Source: Callorhinus ursinus (Eukaryota > Chordata > Mammalia > Carnivora > Otariidae). Taken from it: DNA of 64,000 bases. The position numbers and the translations under genes were made by a program. The notes beneath the pieces were generated by a model. It had not been told where the DNA came from. It saw nothing but the letters and a program-made list of their open reading frames with translations, and did no database searches. Shown one piece after another: positions 22,294 through 33,698 of the stretch. Positions within the stretch are counted from its first letter, which is position 1. Every line of letters starts with the position of its first letter. The stretch lies in contig NW_020313288.1 in the NCBI RefSeq assembly GCF_003265705.1, forward strand, positions 611,210-675,209, read 5' to 3'.

Positions 22294-22655
22294 GGCCGCT
22301 GTGTTTTTTTTTAAGTTTTAATTTTTTATGAAGGTAATACATATACATTGTTTCACCATTCTTGTTTGAGTATCTAAAAGATCAGAAAGATTTATAACAA
22401 AGTAACAGTCCCCTGTTCCACCTCCACCTGCGTAAATCCCTCCCTCTAGTAACCATTTTCAACACTGACTCTTTCCTCTTGTATTAACCTCGCTTTCAGA
22501 CATCATCTTCTTTAACTTCCTGTTATGGCCTTGCTCTCTGATGATGTCCTACATGCTTTAATATTTTTTTCCCATTATGTTTGCCTTAGGCCTACCAGTG
22601 GCTTTTTGTTTTGTTTTGTCTTTTTGTTTTGCCACGGGCTGAAACATCCAGGACA

Positions 22656-22874
22656 AAGATGGGCAAACTACAAGGCTTATGCCAATCTGGCCTTCCGCTT
22701 GTTCATATAAATAAAGTTTTATTGGCACAGAGCCATGCCCATTCATGTATTTCTTGTCTCTGGCTACTTTTGTGCTTTAACAGCACAGCGGCGAAGTTGT
22801 GACAGAGACCATATGACCCACCAAGCCAAAAATGTTGTTATCTGACCCGGACAGATAAAGGTTACCAACCCCTG
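22656..22874 (-). mobile_element. hAT-Charlie non-autonomous element (MER3-like group)
   Basis: It contains ATAAAGTTTTATTGGCACAGAGCCATGCCCATTC and GACAGAGACCATATGACCCACCAAGCC, and ends TTACCAACCCCTG. The exact family name is uncertain. Confidence 0.75.
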
Positions 22875-22879
22875 ATATA

Positions 22880-23490
22880 GGATAATCCATCTTTCTTTCC
22901 CTTCTTGGGAATCTTGGACTCTGAGCCCACTCTCCCCTCAGTTCCCGTCTTGTGGTCTGGTTGTTCATATGGGGGATGAGGTCATGCAGGATTTGGGTGA
23001 GTCCTAAATTCAATGAGTAGCGTCTTTATAGGACACACACACACACACACACGGATCCAGAAGGGGGCTCCCGCTGGAGATAGCTCCCAGCAAAGGCCCC
23101 AGTTCCCATATTCATGTGTATCACATTCTTCTTCAAATATGATTTCACTTTTTGTAATTTGTGAATGGCTTGTAGAAAGTGGTTTATGATTTCCTATCAC
23201 CTGTCAACTATAATTTCACCTGTTGCACAATTTGCAAAAGTTGTTTTTCATTTCTTATCAACTGTGCACGCCAAGTTTCTTGCCAGTTGTGTCTATCAAA
23301 ATTGGAGGAAATCGGAAACCAACCAAATGTCTGTCAACCCAACAAATGGGTAGCTAAATTCTGGGGTTTTCATACATTAGCATACTACTAACAATGTTTT
23401 TAAAAAGGTGAATGAGTGATGCACTCAACAATAGGGACGAATCTCTCAGACATAATTTTTCGCAAAGAGGTCAGACCCAAGAGAGTACAT
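22880..23490. other. Unassigned non-coding stretch
   Basis: It includes a (CA)n run at 23033-23052. No exon was seen. Confidence 0.5.
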
Positions 23491-23494
23491 TCGC

Positions 23495-23604
23495 AAGAGA
23501 CACCCCACTGAGCAGGGAGCCCAATGTGGGACTCGATCCCAGGACTCTGGGATCATGACCTGAGCCGAAGGCAGATGCTTAACCATCTGAGCCACCCAGG
23601 CGCC
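23495..23604 (-). mobile_element. Truncated carnivore SINE
   Basis: The tRNA-like head and the GAGCAGGGAGCCCAATGTGGG block are present, but the CT-rich part and tail are missing, so the copy is truncated or partly deleted at its 3' end. Confidence 0.85.
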
Positions 23605-24244
23605 CTGTATCTTTACATTTCTTAATATCATTTTGGCCTGTGCTCACAACAAGATAAAATAAATATATCCTGATCTGAATCGACAGAACAGCTTCTTTCC
23701 CCCGCTACCCGCCACTTCATATACCGAAAATATACGATAAGACCAGACTCCACCGTAACTTTAGCAACGTGAGGCGCTTTGTTCCATCTGTGCTTAAAGC
23801 CCAATGCCTGTGTTCAAAGTCCCTAAAATGGGTCTGTGAAACGGTGGCCGGGCGGTGGGGGAGGGGGGAAGAAGTATGTCTCAGCTTCACCCCTGCGGGG
23901 CAGACTTCCCTTCAAGTGAAAAGTAAATATTCAGAAACAATAGTGGTCTGGAAAAAAACAAAAAAACAAAAAACACGAAGACGTCCGCAAGAAAATGCAG
24001 GGGAATGCCAAATCCGAACATTTAACTCTGTCCGTGAACCCACTGGCGTGGTTTATGCTATTCTGTATTCTTTCCATATGGTTTCTTCGGGTAACTGATG
24101 AGCGTGGCAGAGTTCACGCAGCAGCATCCCCATAACATGGAGAACCAGTGTCCTCTGTGCACAGGTGAATAGGCTGTGAAGCTCACTGCCCGCCCCCCGT
24201 TAGACTGCCGTGCCAGAGTGTTAGATCCTGAGATAATTTCTTTT
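23605..24244. other. Unassigned non-coding stretch
   Basis: Unique sequence with moderate CpG content; no exon recognised. Confidence 0.5.
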
Positions 24245-24430
24245 TTAAGATTTTATTTATTTATTTGTCAGAGAGAGAGAACGTGAGCACAAGCAGGAGG
24301 AGCGGCAGGTAGAAGGAGAAGCAGACTTTCCGCGGAGCAGGGAGCCCGATGCGGGGCTCTATCCCAGGACCCTGGGATCATGACCTGACCCGAAGGCAGA
24401 CGCTTAATGACTGAGCCACCCAGGCGCCCC
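24245..24430 (-). mobile_element. Carnivore SINE, first of a doublet
   Basis: Flanks CTGAGATAATTTCTT and CTTATATCATTTCTT match at 12 of 15 bases. It carries the TTAATGACTGAGCC head type. Confidence 0.9.
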
Positions 24431-24446
24431 CCTTATATCATTTCTT

Positions 24447-24649
24447 TTTTTTTTTAAGATTTTATTTATTTATTTGAGACAGAGAGAATGAGAGAGAGAG
24501 AGAGCACATGAGAGGGGGGAAGGGTCAGAGGGAGAAGCAGACTCCCTGCCGAGCAGGGAGCCCGATGTGGGACTCGATCCCGGGACTCCAGGATCATGAC
24601 CTGAGCCGAAGGCAGTCGCCCAACCAACTGAGCCACCCAGGCGCCCCCC
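24447..24649 (-). mobile_element. Carnivore SINE, second of a doublet
   Basis: Perfect 15-bp duplications CTTATATCATTTCTT lie at 24432-24446 and 24650-24664, and the left copy is also the outer duplication of the first SINE. It belongs to the CCAACCAACTGAGCC subfamily. Confidence 0.95.
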
Positions 24650-24869
24650 CTTATATCATTTCTTAAAAGTCACTGATTTCCGTGCATGGAAGCTAGAGGA
24701 GTCACCCCACCGTTAACATCACAACTGGTGAGGTCACAAGTAAGCCAAGAGGCAAACATTCTTTGTTCCATGTTTCCAAAGCGGGCAGTAAGAATTCTCG
24801 ACAGCTTTGGTCATTGAATTGTTTTACTTGCCCTCCTTAAAACCGCTCCCATGTTCTTTTCCTCTGTCC

Positions 24870-24990
24870 TCACCTTGCCCCTCTGATTGGCGGGCCATGT
24901 GGAACCTTGGGTGGCACGGCTATCCTAGACCCCTGCCGCGCCGCCCCCCCCCCGGCCCCCCGCCCCGGTTGCCTAGAAGTGGTTAAGGCA
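24870..24990 (-). promoter_or_regulatory. Candidate promoter-like element
   Basis: On the minus strand the order is an X-box half-site (TAGGCAACC, about 24968-24976), G-rich GC boxes (24940-24967) and CCGCCAATCAGAG, a good NF-Y site (about 24882-24894). It faces ACSBG2 and could be one of its promoters. There is no transcript evidence. Confidence 0.35.
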
Positions 24991-25334
24991 GTTGGCTAAA
25001 AAAAAAAAGGGACTGAAGAAAAAAATGTGGTTGAAGTGTATTCTGCCCGCCCTTTCGAAGGCTGTTCGAGGTCACAGCAGTTTGCTATGGAAATGATTCA
25101 GTATCGTGGAGAAATGCAGTGGCCGACGGCCAGAAAGCCCTGAGAAAAATAAAGATCTTGGTGGTGCACAGGTGTTCTCCACACAAAATCCACTCTTCCG
25201 AAGCTGCGTGATTATGGAAATTGTCCCTTTATGGCACCCTTGAAAGGATCAGATGCTCACGCTCAGGTCTGCGCCAAAAAAAGTGGCTCTGAAAACCACC
25301 TCCCCCAATGCATAAATGGCCTTTAAAGTTCTAA

Positions 25335-25390
25335 TGGCACTGGTTAATTAACAGTCATTAGTTAAATTAAAAACAGTCAATTAGGAAGAA
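25335..25390. promoter_or_regulatory. Cluster of homeodomain-like TAAT motifs
   Basis: GGTTAATTAACAGTCATTAG, then GTTAAATTAAAAACAG and CAATTAGG lie within 55 bp, including the palindrome GTTAATTAAC. This is only a motif match. Confidence 0.3.
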
Positions 25391-26079
25391 GCCCGTCTGC
25401 GAGAAAAAAAAGTTTTAACAACCACCGAAGGGAAATCCTTTCAAGGAGATTTGGAATGTGTTTCGTACCATTCTTGTACTCTAACTCACTTTTCGTGGTC
25501 CTGTGGTTTTATTGGCTGATTCTTTGCTTGTAAACATGTGGTTAAACCTTTTGTGTTGTTTGATTTTTATTTTGTATTTTAGCAGAAAATATCTTTTCAT
25601 TTTATTATGCCTTTGGGGTTTTTTGACACGCCCCCCCCCCAAATCTGATGGGAGAAGTAATACTTGTGCTTGGTAATTACAAAGACACACAGACATGCAG
25701 ACAGACAGCCTTGGTAGTACAACAGGATCTATAGAGAAAAGCTTAACCTTTCTCCTGGTGTGTCTATTCCCAGTTTATGTTTACTCCTTTCCAGGGATAT
25801 TCTCTCCATACACAAGCATGCTGTAGAGGAACAGCGGGGAGAGGTAGTCCTGGGTAGAGGTCAGGTGCATGCTTGGTTCACACCCCAGCTCTGCAGCTCA
25901 TTAGATAGCTCTGTGAGCTTTCTGCAAGGAACATCTGGCTGCAGTCAGCAAGACTGTGGGTCCACAAAGGTAGCAGGGACTCAATATCCGTATCAGTCTG
26001 CAACCCAGCCCATGAGTTGCAGTAGCCGGAGCGTTCCCTGGTACATGGAACTTTCAGGGTTTAAAAAAAAAATTTGAAG

Positions 26080-26960
26080 AGTATTGTTCAGATATAATTC
26101 ACATAACATAAACTTCATTGTATCAAAGCATGTAATTCGGTGGTTTTAGTATATTTAAAGTGTTGTGTGGGGGCGTCTGGGTGGCTCAGTCGGTTGAGCG
26201 TCTGCCTTCAGCTCAGGTCATGATCCCAGAGTCCTGGGTTCGAGCCCCGCAGTGGGTTCCCTCCTCAGCGAGGAGTCTGCTTCTCCCTCTCCCTCTGCCT
26301 GCCGCTCTGCCTGCTTGTGCTCTCTCTCTCTCTCTCTGTCAAATAAACAAACAACCAAATAAGTAAAATCTTTTAAAAAATGAAGTATTGTGCGACCATC
26401 CCCATTATTTAATTCCAGAACATTTTCACTACCCCAGAAAGAAAACCCAGCCTCTGTCCCCATTAAACAGGCCCCTCTCAATTCCCCCGGCCCCAGCCCC
26501 TGACAGCCACTAATCCACTTCCTGTCTGTGGACTTCCCTGTTCCAGACATTTCACTGACATGGAATCCCACACCGTGTGGCCCTTTGGGTCCGGTTCCTG
26601 TCACTGAGCATCGTGCGTGCCAGGTTCATCCGTGCTGTGGCGGGTGTCCATGCTTCACACTTGAGGGCTGCCTAATAGTCCATTCTGTAACCCTATCACA
26701 TGTCGCTTATCCATTCAGCACTTGATGGACGTTTGGGTCCTTTCCACATTTTGGTTATTGTGACTAATGCTGCCGCAGACCTTCGTAGACAGGTTTTTGT
26801 GTGGACGAATGTTCCCAATCCCTCTGGATATTTACCTAGTTGGATTGCTGGGTCATACGATAACTGCTTCACTTTTTGAGGAACTGGGGGTTTTCAGTTC
26901 ACACAGCAAAGTCCCAGGGAAGCCTGATGCATTGGCCACACCATGTGAATGATTCCTCCT
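26080..26960 (-). mobile_element. Old L1 3'-end fragment
   Basis: Reversed L1M 3' sequence: AATTCACATAACATAAACTTC, CCAGAACATTTTCACTACCCC, CATGGAATCCCACACCGTGTGGCCC, CTAATGCTGCCGCAGACC, GCTGGGTCATACG. It is split by the SINE at 26168. Confidence 0.85.
26168..26382 (+). mobile_element. Carnivore SINE
   Basis: Flanked by AAGTGTTGTG (26158-26167) and AAGTATTGTG (26383-26392), inside the L1. Confidence 0.93.
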
Positions 26961-27649
26961 TGATGTCATGGGCCTGGAGCCTTAGTTAAGAGGACGAAGC
27001 AAGCAAGATGCTGCCTTCCATACACCCCATTCCCTCCACCACTACCAACGTTTCTGCTCCTATGGCTTCCTGTACCACAGACCCTAGCTCTGCCATTTTC
27101 CCTAAACTGTTCCCTTATGTGATCCTCAAGAGCAGTGTGTGGTTCGAGTAGCTTCTTCAAGCAGGCAAAACTCTTTTGGGAACAGACTGTAAGCAGAGGG
27201 CACTAGGGGAAATGTCAGCCTCTCCTCAGTCCACTGAGGAGCAGAGGTTCATCCCTTTCCTTCCCGGCTGCCCCAAGCCCAGGACCAACAGGGACCTGGT
27301 GCTTTTTGATGAGGGATTACTTGGACCTGCACTTGCATTGGGATCCTGGGAAGTGAAGAGTGACGAACAGAAGGTAAGTCCTGAGCTGAATTTTCCTGCA
27401 GGAAATTCACACCCGTCCCCTGCCCTAACGTGATCTGTAACCACTCCTTGAGCCGGGGATTGTGGGATCGCGATGGAAAGCTGCGGACGATCTTGGAGCA
27501 ACTCCTGTCTGTCTTTCGTGGATTCGAGTCAGAGGCTTAAAACCCTTCTGATAGGCACAGAATTGCACTCTCTTCCTCTTCGTTCTGCTCGTGGACAAGC
27601 TTCCTCGAAGTTTCTGCCCATCTAACCTTGAGGGATTTGGGCAACGAAA
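26961..27649. other. Unassigned unique stretch
   Basis: A strong donor-like CAGAAG|GTAAGT occurs at 27373/27374 on the plus strand, but no acceptor-bounded, protein-like exon was found upstream of it. Confidence 0.45.
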
Positions 27650-28180
27650 GAATTGAAAGCAGGGTATCCGAGAGATGTTTGCACACCCACTTTGCTAGCA
27701 GCATTATTCACAATGGCAAGGAAGTGGAAACAACCCAAGTGTCCACTGATGGATGAACGGATAAACACAGTGCGGTCCATCCACATGCAGGAATACGCTC
27801 CAGCCTTAGGAAGGAAGGGTCCCTGAGACCTGCCATGATGTGGAGGGACCCTGCGGACACTGTGCTCAGCGAAAGGAGCCAGACCCAGAAGGACACATCC
27901 CGCAGGACCCCACTCCCAGGAGGTCCCCAGAGGAGTCCCATCCACAGAGACAGAGAGGAGAGGGTGGGAGCCAGGGCTGGGGCAGGGGGTGGGGAGTCTG
28001 TGCTTCGTGGGGACAGAGTCTCTGTGTGAGGTGATGAAAAGTTCTGGAGAGGGAGGGTGGGGGTGGCTGCAGGACGGTGTGAGTGTGCTTCGTGCCACTG
28101 AGTTTTACACAAAAATGGTTAAACTAGAAAATTTTATGTATATTTTATCTCAGATTTTAAAAACTTTTTAAAAAGATAGA
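27650..28180 (+). mobile_element. Old L1M 3'-end fragment
   Basis: It contains TTATTCACAATGGCAAGGAAGTGGAAACAACCCAAGTGTCCACTGATGGATGAACGG, then 3' UTR words through GAGTGTGCTTCGTGCCACTGAG. Confidence 0.85.
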
Positions 28181-28199
28181 TTTGAGCAAGTTTGCACCT

Positions 28200-28620
28200 G
28201 CAGGCTTGGTGATCTAACATCCATTTATTCAATCGTGATTTAGTGAGGAACAGCTGTGCTTCAAACTTGATTCTAGACCAGGGTTTCTTAGCCTTGGCAC
28301 TTGACATTAGGGCTGGATTATTCTCTGGGGTGGGACCATCCTGTGCATTGTCGGGTGTTGAGCAACATCCCTGGCCTCTCCCCACTCCGTGCCAGGAGCC
28401 CCTCTTAGTTGTGACAATCACAAATGTCCCCAGACATTGCCAGGTGTCCCCTGTGGCGCAGAATTGCTCTTGGTTAAGAACCTCTGCTCTAGGTGATGAA
28501 GATCCCGGAGAGGAGGTGGAAAAGGTCCCTGCCCTAATGGAACCTACTTAGCCTGGATGGGGTTGGGGAGAGGCAGTCCTCAGAAAAGCAGATGGAAACA
28601 GGGTGTGAAACTGGAATTTC
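28200..28620 (-). mobile_element. L2 remnant split by MER20
   Basis: CATCCATTTATTCAATCGTGATTTAG (left) and AAGGTCCCTGCCCTAATGGAACCTACT (right) are reversed L2 sequence on each side of a MER20 copy. Confidence 0.55.
28279..28486 (-). mobile_element. MER20 (hAT-Charlie) DNA transposon
   Basis: About 208 bp from CAGGGTTTCTTAGCC to AAGAACCTCTG. The 8-bp flanks TTCTAGAC and CTCTAGGT share TCTAG, as expected for the hAT-Charlie target pattern. Confidence 0.85.
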
Positions 28621-29780
28621 CGCCGGTGACAAGACACAAAGATCATGAACTCCTCAGTGAGATGCCAGCTGGACTCCAGGTTTTCAGAGGAAATTGCTGA
28701 GAAAGAGGGTCCCAACCCTTTGCGCACCTACACTGAGGGTGCAGAAGGGTGAGGGCAGGAGGGAACTTGTTCAAAGGGCATCTGGGCAGGGAGCTTCCGG
28801 GGTGCTGAGTGCTGGGTACGGGGAGGGCCTGGTGAGGGCACCCCAAGGGCACACCTAGGGCAGGGTCTGTGTGCTGTAGCCACTGCAGGGAGGCATGCGA
28901 GAAACCGAAGGTCCAGAGATGTCTGGGCAGCCGAGGGAGGCAACCTGCTGCTAAATCAGGATGGGTCTGTCTGGGAAGAGGTGCTCATGAACAAGAGAGC
29001 TGGCGTGGAGGCATCTTCGATGTTCTCCTGAAACCCGTGCTGACTTCCTTCTGCAGATGAGCCAGTGGTGGTTCCCGAATTCCTAGGGGCCAGGGAGAGA
29101 GTGAGATGGGCCAGGTAAAAGGAGCTGCAGGTGACAGCCCGCTGCGGTGGTGGTTGGGGGAGGGGTGTTGTGTATCCAGGGCCAAGCCCACGAGATCCCC
29201 TGTGCTTCATTTCATACTCTGCTGTCGCAGTCTTGAAGCCCTAAATAATTGTCAAACAAGGAGCCTTTTTCTCCCCAGGCTGACACAGGCAGGGAGCAGC
29301 TCAGTATTCCATCTCCAGGGACTTTAGTTTTCTCCTTCTTCCGGGGCAGCAGCAAGAAGAGGAATGTGCGGTAGAGTTAGACATCAGCGAAGTGCAGACC
29401 TTTGCGTGGGAGAGCCATGACATTGCAGGTTGCCGCTCAACTTCTTACGATGTTCTCCTTCACTGGAGGGCCAAGGGCAATTAATTGGATTTTCTTGAAA
29501 TGTGATGGGGCAGGGTCCCCACTTTGTCCTGTCTCTCTGGAGGACAGCTGTCATGTGGCAAGCCTAAACCTCCTGCTTCCTCACATCAGACTGAAGTAAC
29601 TTACTACGTACAGCCAGTTCTGCTATAAGGCAATATAGGCATTCCTAAAAATCACTGCCCTGGGCAGAATCCCCCAGTAAAAACCACAGGTCCGTGGCAA
29701 AATTGGATAAGGACATCAATACCCAAACACTTCATCATTGAGTTACATGCTTAAAAAAGAACTAATCAATATGGTAGCCA
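28621..29780. other. Unassigned unique stretch
   Basis: GC-moderate sequence; no exon or named repeat recognised. Confidence 0.5.
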
Positions 29781-30938
29781 AATTTTAAAAATAACTTTAT
29801 TGAGCTACAATTCATATACCATGAAATTCGTCTTTTTAAAGCATGTAATTTGGGGGCTTGAGAATATGCACAGAGTTGTACAGCCAACACCACAATCAAT
29901 TTTAGAACATTTTTGTCACTCCAAAAAAAACGCGTCCCAATTAGCAGTTACTCCCCCTCCTCCTCCCCCAGCCCCTGACAGCCTCTAACCCTGGTTTCTG
30001 TCTCTGTAGATTTGCTTATTCTGGAAATTTCATATAAATGGAGGCACACACTGTGTGGCCCTTTAGTGTCTGACTTTTCTCACTGAGCATCATGTTTTCA
30101 AGGTTCATCCATGTGGTAAGCATGAGTCCGTGCTTCACTCCTTTTTATAGCAGAATGATGTTCCATTGTATGGATTTACCATATTTCATTTATTTGTCCA
30201 TCCATTGATGGTTATTTGGATTATCTCTGCTTTTGCCTGTTTTGGATAATGGCACTATGAAAATCCATGTACAAGTTTTTGTGTGGACATATGTTTTCAT
30301 TTCTGTTGGGTATATATACTTAGGAGTGAAATTGCTGGCTCGTATGGCAATTCTATGTTTAACTTTTTGAGGAATCAACAAAGTGTTTTCCCAAGTGGCT
30401 GCATCATTTTACATTTCTGCTAGCATTGTATGAGTGTTATGATTTCTCCATGTACTTGCCAATGCTTGTTATTATCTGTCTTTTTTATTATTGCTATCTT
30501 ATTGGATGTGAAGCAGTAGTTCATTGTGGTTTTGATTTGTATTTCCCTGATGACTAACGGTTTTGAGCATCTTTTCATGGCTTGTTGACCATTTGTATAT
30601 CTTGCTCATTTTTAAATTGGGTTATTTGTCCTTTTATTGTTGAGCTGTAAGAGCTCTTTATATATTCTAGACACAAGTCCCTTATCAGATATATGATTAG
30701 CAAATATTTTCTCCCATTCTGTGGGTTGTCTTTTCACTTTAGTGATGGTGTCTTTTGAAGCACACAAGTTTTTAATTTTGATGAAGTTTAATTAATTTAT
30801 TTTCTTTTTTTCACTTGTGCTTTTAGTATCACATATAATGAAACCATTGCCAAACCAAGGTCATGAAAATTTACTCCTATATTTTTTCCCAAGAGCTTTA
30901 TACTTTTAGTTCTCATGTTGAAGTCTATGATCTATTTT

Positions 30939-31021
30939 TTTTTTTTGAGCGACAGTATGAAGTTTATTGAGTGATAGAGTACAAAGCTCCAGAAGAGGGA
31001 AGGGACCTGAGAGGGTTGCCC
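30939..31021 (-). mobile_element. Short 5'-truncated poly(A) retrocopy, source unknown
   Basis: An 83-bp insert interrupts an old L1. Read on the minus strand it ends in AATAAA, about 17 further bases, then a poly(A) of about 10. Perfect 18-bp duplications AAGTCTATGATCTATTTT flank it (30921-30938 and 31022-31039). Base by base it is the 3' end of a polyadenylated RNA reverse-transcribed by L1 machinery. The sequence around the AATAAA resembles the R region of a class I retroviral LTR, but I cannot name it. Confidence 0.8.
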
Positions 31022-31931
31022 AAGTCTATGATCTATTTTAAGTTAATTTTGTATATGGTGTGAGGTAGGGGTCAATGTTTATCCTTTTGCACGTGGCTAT
31101 CCAGTTGTCCCAGGACCGTTTGTGTAAGAGACTGTTTTTTCCTCATTGAGTGATCTTGACACCCTTTTCAAAAATTGATTGACTGTACATATGCAGATTT
31201 ATTTCTGGGTTCTCAATGCTATTCCATTTATCTGTATGTCTAACCTTATGCCATTACCACAATATAGTTTTGTAGTATGTTTTAAAATCTAGAAGTGTGG
31301 GTCTTCCAATTTTGTTCTTCTTTTGCAGTATTGTTTGGGCTATTCTGGTTCATTGAGTTTCTATGTGAAGTTTACAGTCAATTTCTGTGAAATTGTCAAT
31401 TTCTGCGGGAAAAAAACAGCTGGATTTTTGATAGAAATAATCTATAGATCAGTTTGGGGAGTATTATCTTAATAATGTTAAATCTGATCCATGAACATGG
31501 GATATCTTTTGATTTACTTGGGTCTTCTCTAATTTCTTTCAATGATGTTTTTTAGTTTTCATTGTACAGATCTTGGCTTCTTTTATTAAATTCATTTCTC
31601 TGTCTTTTATTCTTTTTGGTGTTATTATAAATGGACTTCTTTTTTAAATTTTATTTTCAGATTGTTCGTTGCTAATGTATAGAAAAACAATTGAATTTTG
31701 CGTATTGATCTTGTACTCTGCAACCTTGCTGAACTCATTTATTAGTTCTAATAGCTTTTTAATGGGTTCCTTAGGATTTTCGACATACAAGATCATGCCA
31801 TCTCCAGACATAGTTTTCCTGCTTCCTTTCCAATCTGGGTGCCTTTTATTTATTTTTTATGCCTAATTACCCTGGCTAGAACATCTAGTACAATGCTAAA
31901 TAGAAGTGGCAAGAGCAGATCTCTCTGACTT

Positions 31932-32150
31932 GTATATATACACCATATCTTCTTCATTCATCTGTCTATGGACATCTGACTCTTTCCATAGTTTGGCTAT
32001 TGTGAACATTGCTGTTATAAACATTGGGGTGCAGGTGCCCTTTCGATCACTGCATTTGTATTTTTGAGGTAAATATCCAGTAGTGCAATTTCTGGGTCAT
32101 AGGGTAGCTCCATTTTCAACTTTTTAAGGAACCTCCATATTGGGGAACCT
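31932..32150 (-). mobile_element. Younger carnivore L1 segment inside the old L1
   Basis: It contains CACCATATCTTCTTCATTCATCTGTC, TTTGGCTATTGTGAACATTGC and GTAGTGCAATTTCTGGGTCATAGGGTAGCTC, typical of the reversed ORF2 end of recent carnivore L1s. Both ends are truncated, with no poly(A). The older L1 resumes at about 32151 (GGGGGAAAGCATTCAG). Confidence 0.65.
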
Positions 32151-33295
32151 ACATAGGGGGAAAGCATTCAGTTTTTCCCCATTAAGTATCATTGTCTTTG
32201 GTGCATTTGTAGATGCCCTTTATCAGGCTGGGGAAGTCCTCTAGTCCTAGTTAGTTGAGTGTTGCTTTGTTTCAATCATGAAAGAGTTTTGGATTTTATC
32301 AAATGCTTTTTTTCTGTTAAGATGATCATATAGCTTTTGTCCTCTATTCTATTAAAATGATTAAACTTTTTTTTTTTTAAGTCAAAACAACCAACTTTGC
32401 ATTCCTGGATAAATTCCACTTGGCCATGGTGGGTAAATCTTTTTGTATATTGCTAGATTTGGCTTGCTAGGATTTTGCTGAGAATTTTTGCATTTGTCTT
32501 CATAAGGGATAATGGTCTGTAGTGTTCTCTTTTTGTGATGTCTTTGTCTGGTTTTGGTATCAGGATAGGATAATATTGGTCTCATAGAATGTTAGAATGG
32601 CCTCACAGAGTATTCCCTACTCTTCTACCTTTAAGAATAGTCTGAGGGATTTGTGTTAGTTCTTCTTTAAACATTTGGTAGAATTCACCAGTGATGCCTT
32701 CTGGTCCTAGGCTTTTCTTTGTGGGACATTTTTGGATTACTAATGCAGTTTTTCTCCTTTCATAGGTTCACTCAGATTTTCTATTTCCTCTTGAGTCATT
32801 TTCTAGGAATTTGCCCATTTCATCTGGGATATCTGATTTATTGGCATACAATTGTTCATAGCATTGCTTTACCATCTTTTCTATTTATGTAAAGTTGTTT
32901 GTGATGTCCCCTCTTTGATTCCTGATTTAAGTCTTTTCTCTTTTTATCCTGGTCAGTCTAGTTAAAGATTTGTCAGCTTTCCTGATCCTTTCAAGGAACT
33001 AACTTGTGATCTTCTTAATTCTCTTTATTGATTTTCTAATCTCTATTTCATTTATTCCCACTCTAATCTTTATTATTTCCTAACTTCTGCCAGCTCTGGG
33101 TTTGGTTTACTTTTATTTTCCAGATCTTAAGGTGGAAGATTCAATTATTGAATTGAGGTCTTTCTTTCTTTTTTAACACAGGTGATTACAGCTATAAATA
33201 TTCCTCCACTTTAGCTGAACCCCACAAATTCTGGTATGTTGTGTTTCATTTTCAGTCATCTCCAAGTATTTTCTAATTTCTAATTTTCTAATTTC

Positions 33296-33492
33296 TTTTT
33301 AAAAATATATTATTTATTTATTTGAGAGAGTGAGAGAGCGAGAACAGGGGTGGGAGCAGAGGGAGACGGATTAAGTAGACTCTGTGCTGAATGCAGAGCC
33401 CAACTCAGGGCTTGATCCCAGGACCCTGAGATCATGACCTAAGCCGAAATCAAGAGTCAGGTGCTTAACTGACTGAGCCATCCAGGTGTCCC
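33296..33492 (-). mobile_element. Carnivore SINE in the L1
   Basis: 17-bp duplications TCTAATTTTCTAATTTC lie at 33279-33295 and 33493-33509. Confidence 0.95.
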
Positions 33493-33519
33493 TCTAATTT
33501 TCTAATTTCAAGTATTTCT

Positions 33520-33698
33520 TTTTTTTGTTAAGATTTTATTTATTTATTTGTCAGAGAGAGTGAGAGAGAGCACAAGGAGGGGGAGCAGAAGGCTCCTTGC
33601 CGAGGAAGGAGCCTGATGCGGGACTCGATCCCAGGACCCTGAGATCATGACCTGAGCTGAAGGCAGTTGCTTCACCGACTGAGCCACCCAGGCGTCCC
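33520..33698 (-). mobile_element. Carnivore SINE in the L1
   Basis: Duplications TAATTTCAAGTATTTCT (33503-33519) and TAATTTTGAATATTTCT (33699-33715) flank it. Its target overlaps the right duplication of the preceding SINE. Confidence 0.93.

Larger units (their letters stand above)
24665..25860. other. Repeat-poor block with regulatory-like motifs
   Basis: About 1.2 kb without a recognised repeat. It contains a GC-rich, CCAAT-bearing segment (24870-25000) and an AT-rich segment with TTAATTAA/TCATTAG/CAATTAG words (25335-25390). No coding exon was found. Confidence 0.5.

Noticed and set aside
27176..27433. Frame containing a strong donor-like CAGAAG|GTAAGT
   Set aside because: No good acceptor and no protein similarity that I can see. 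It could be a lncRNA exon but this is unsupported.
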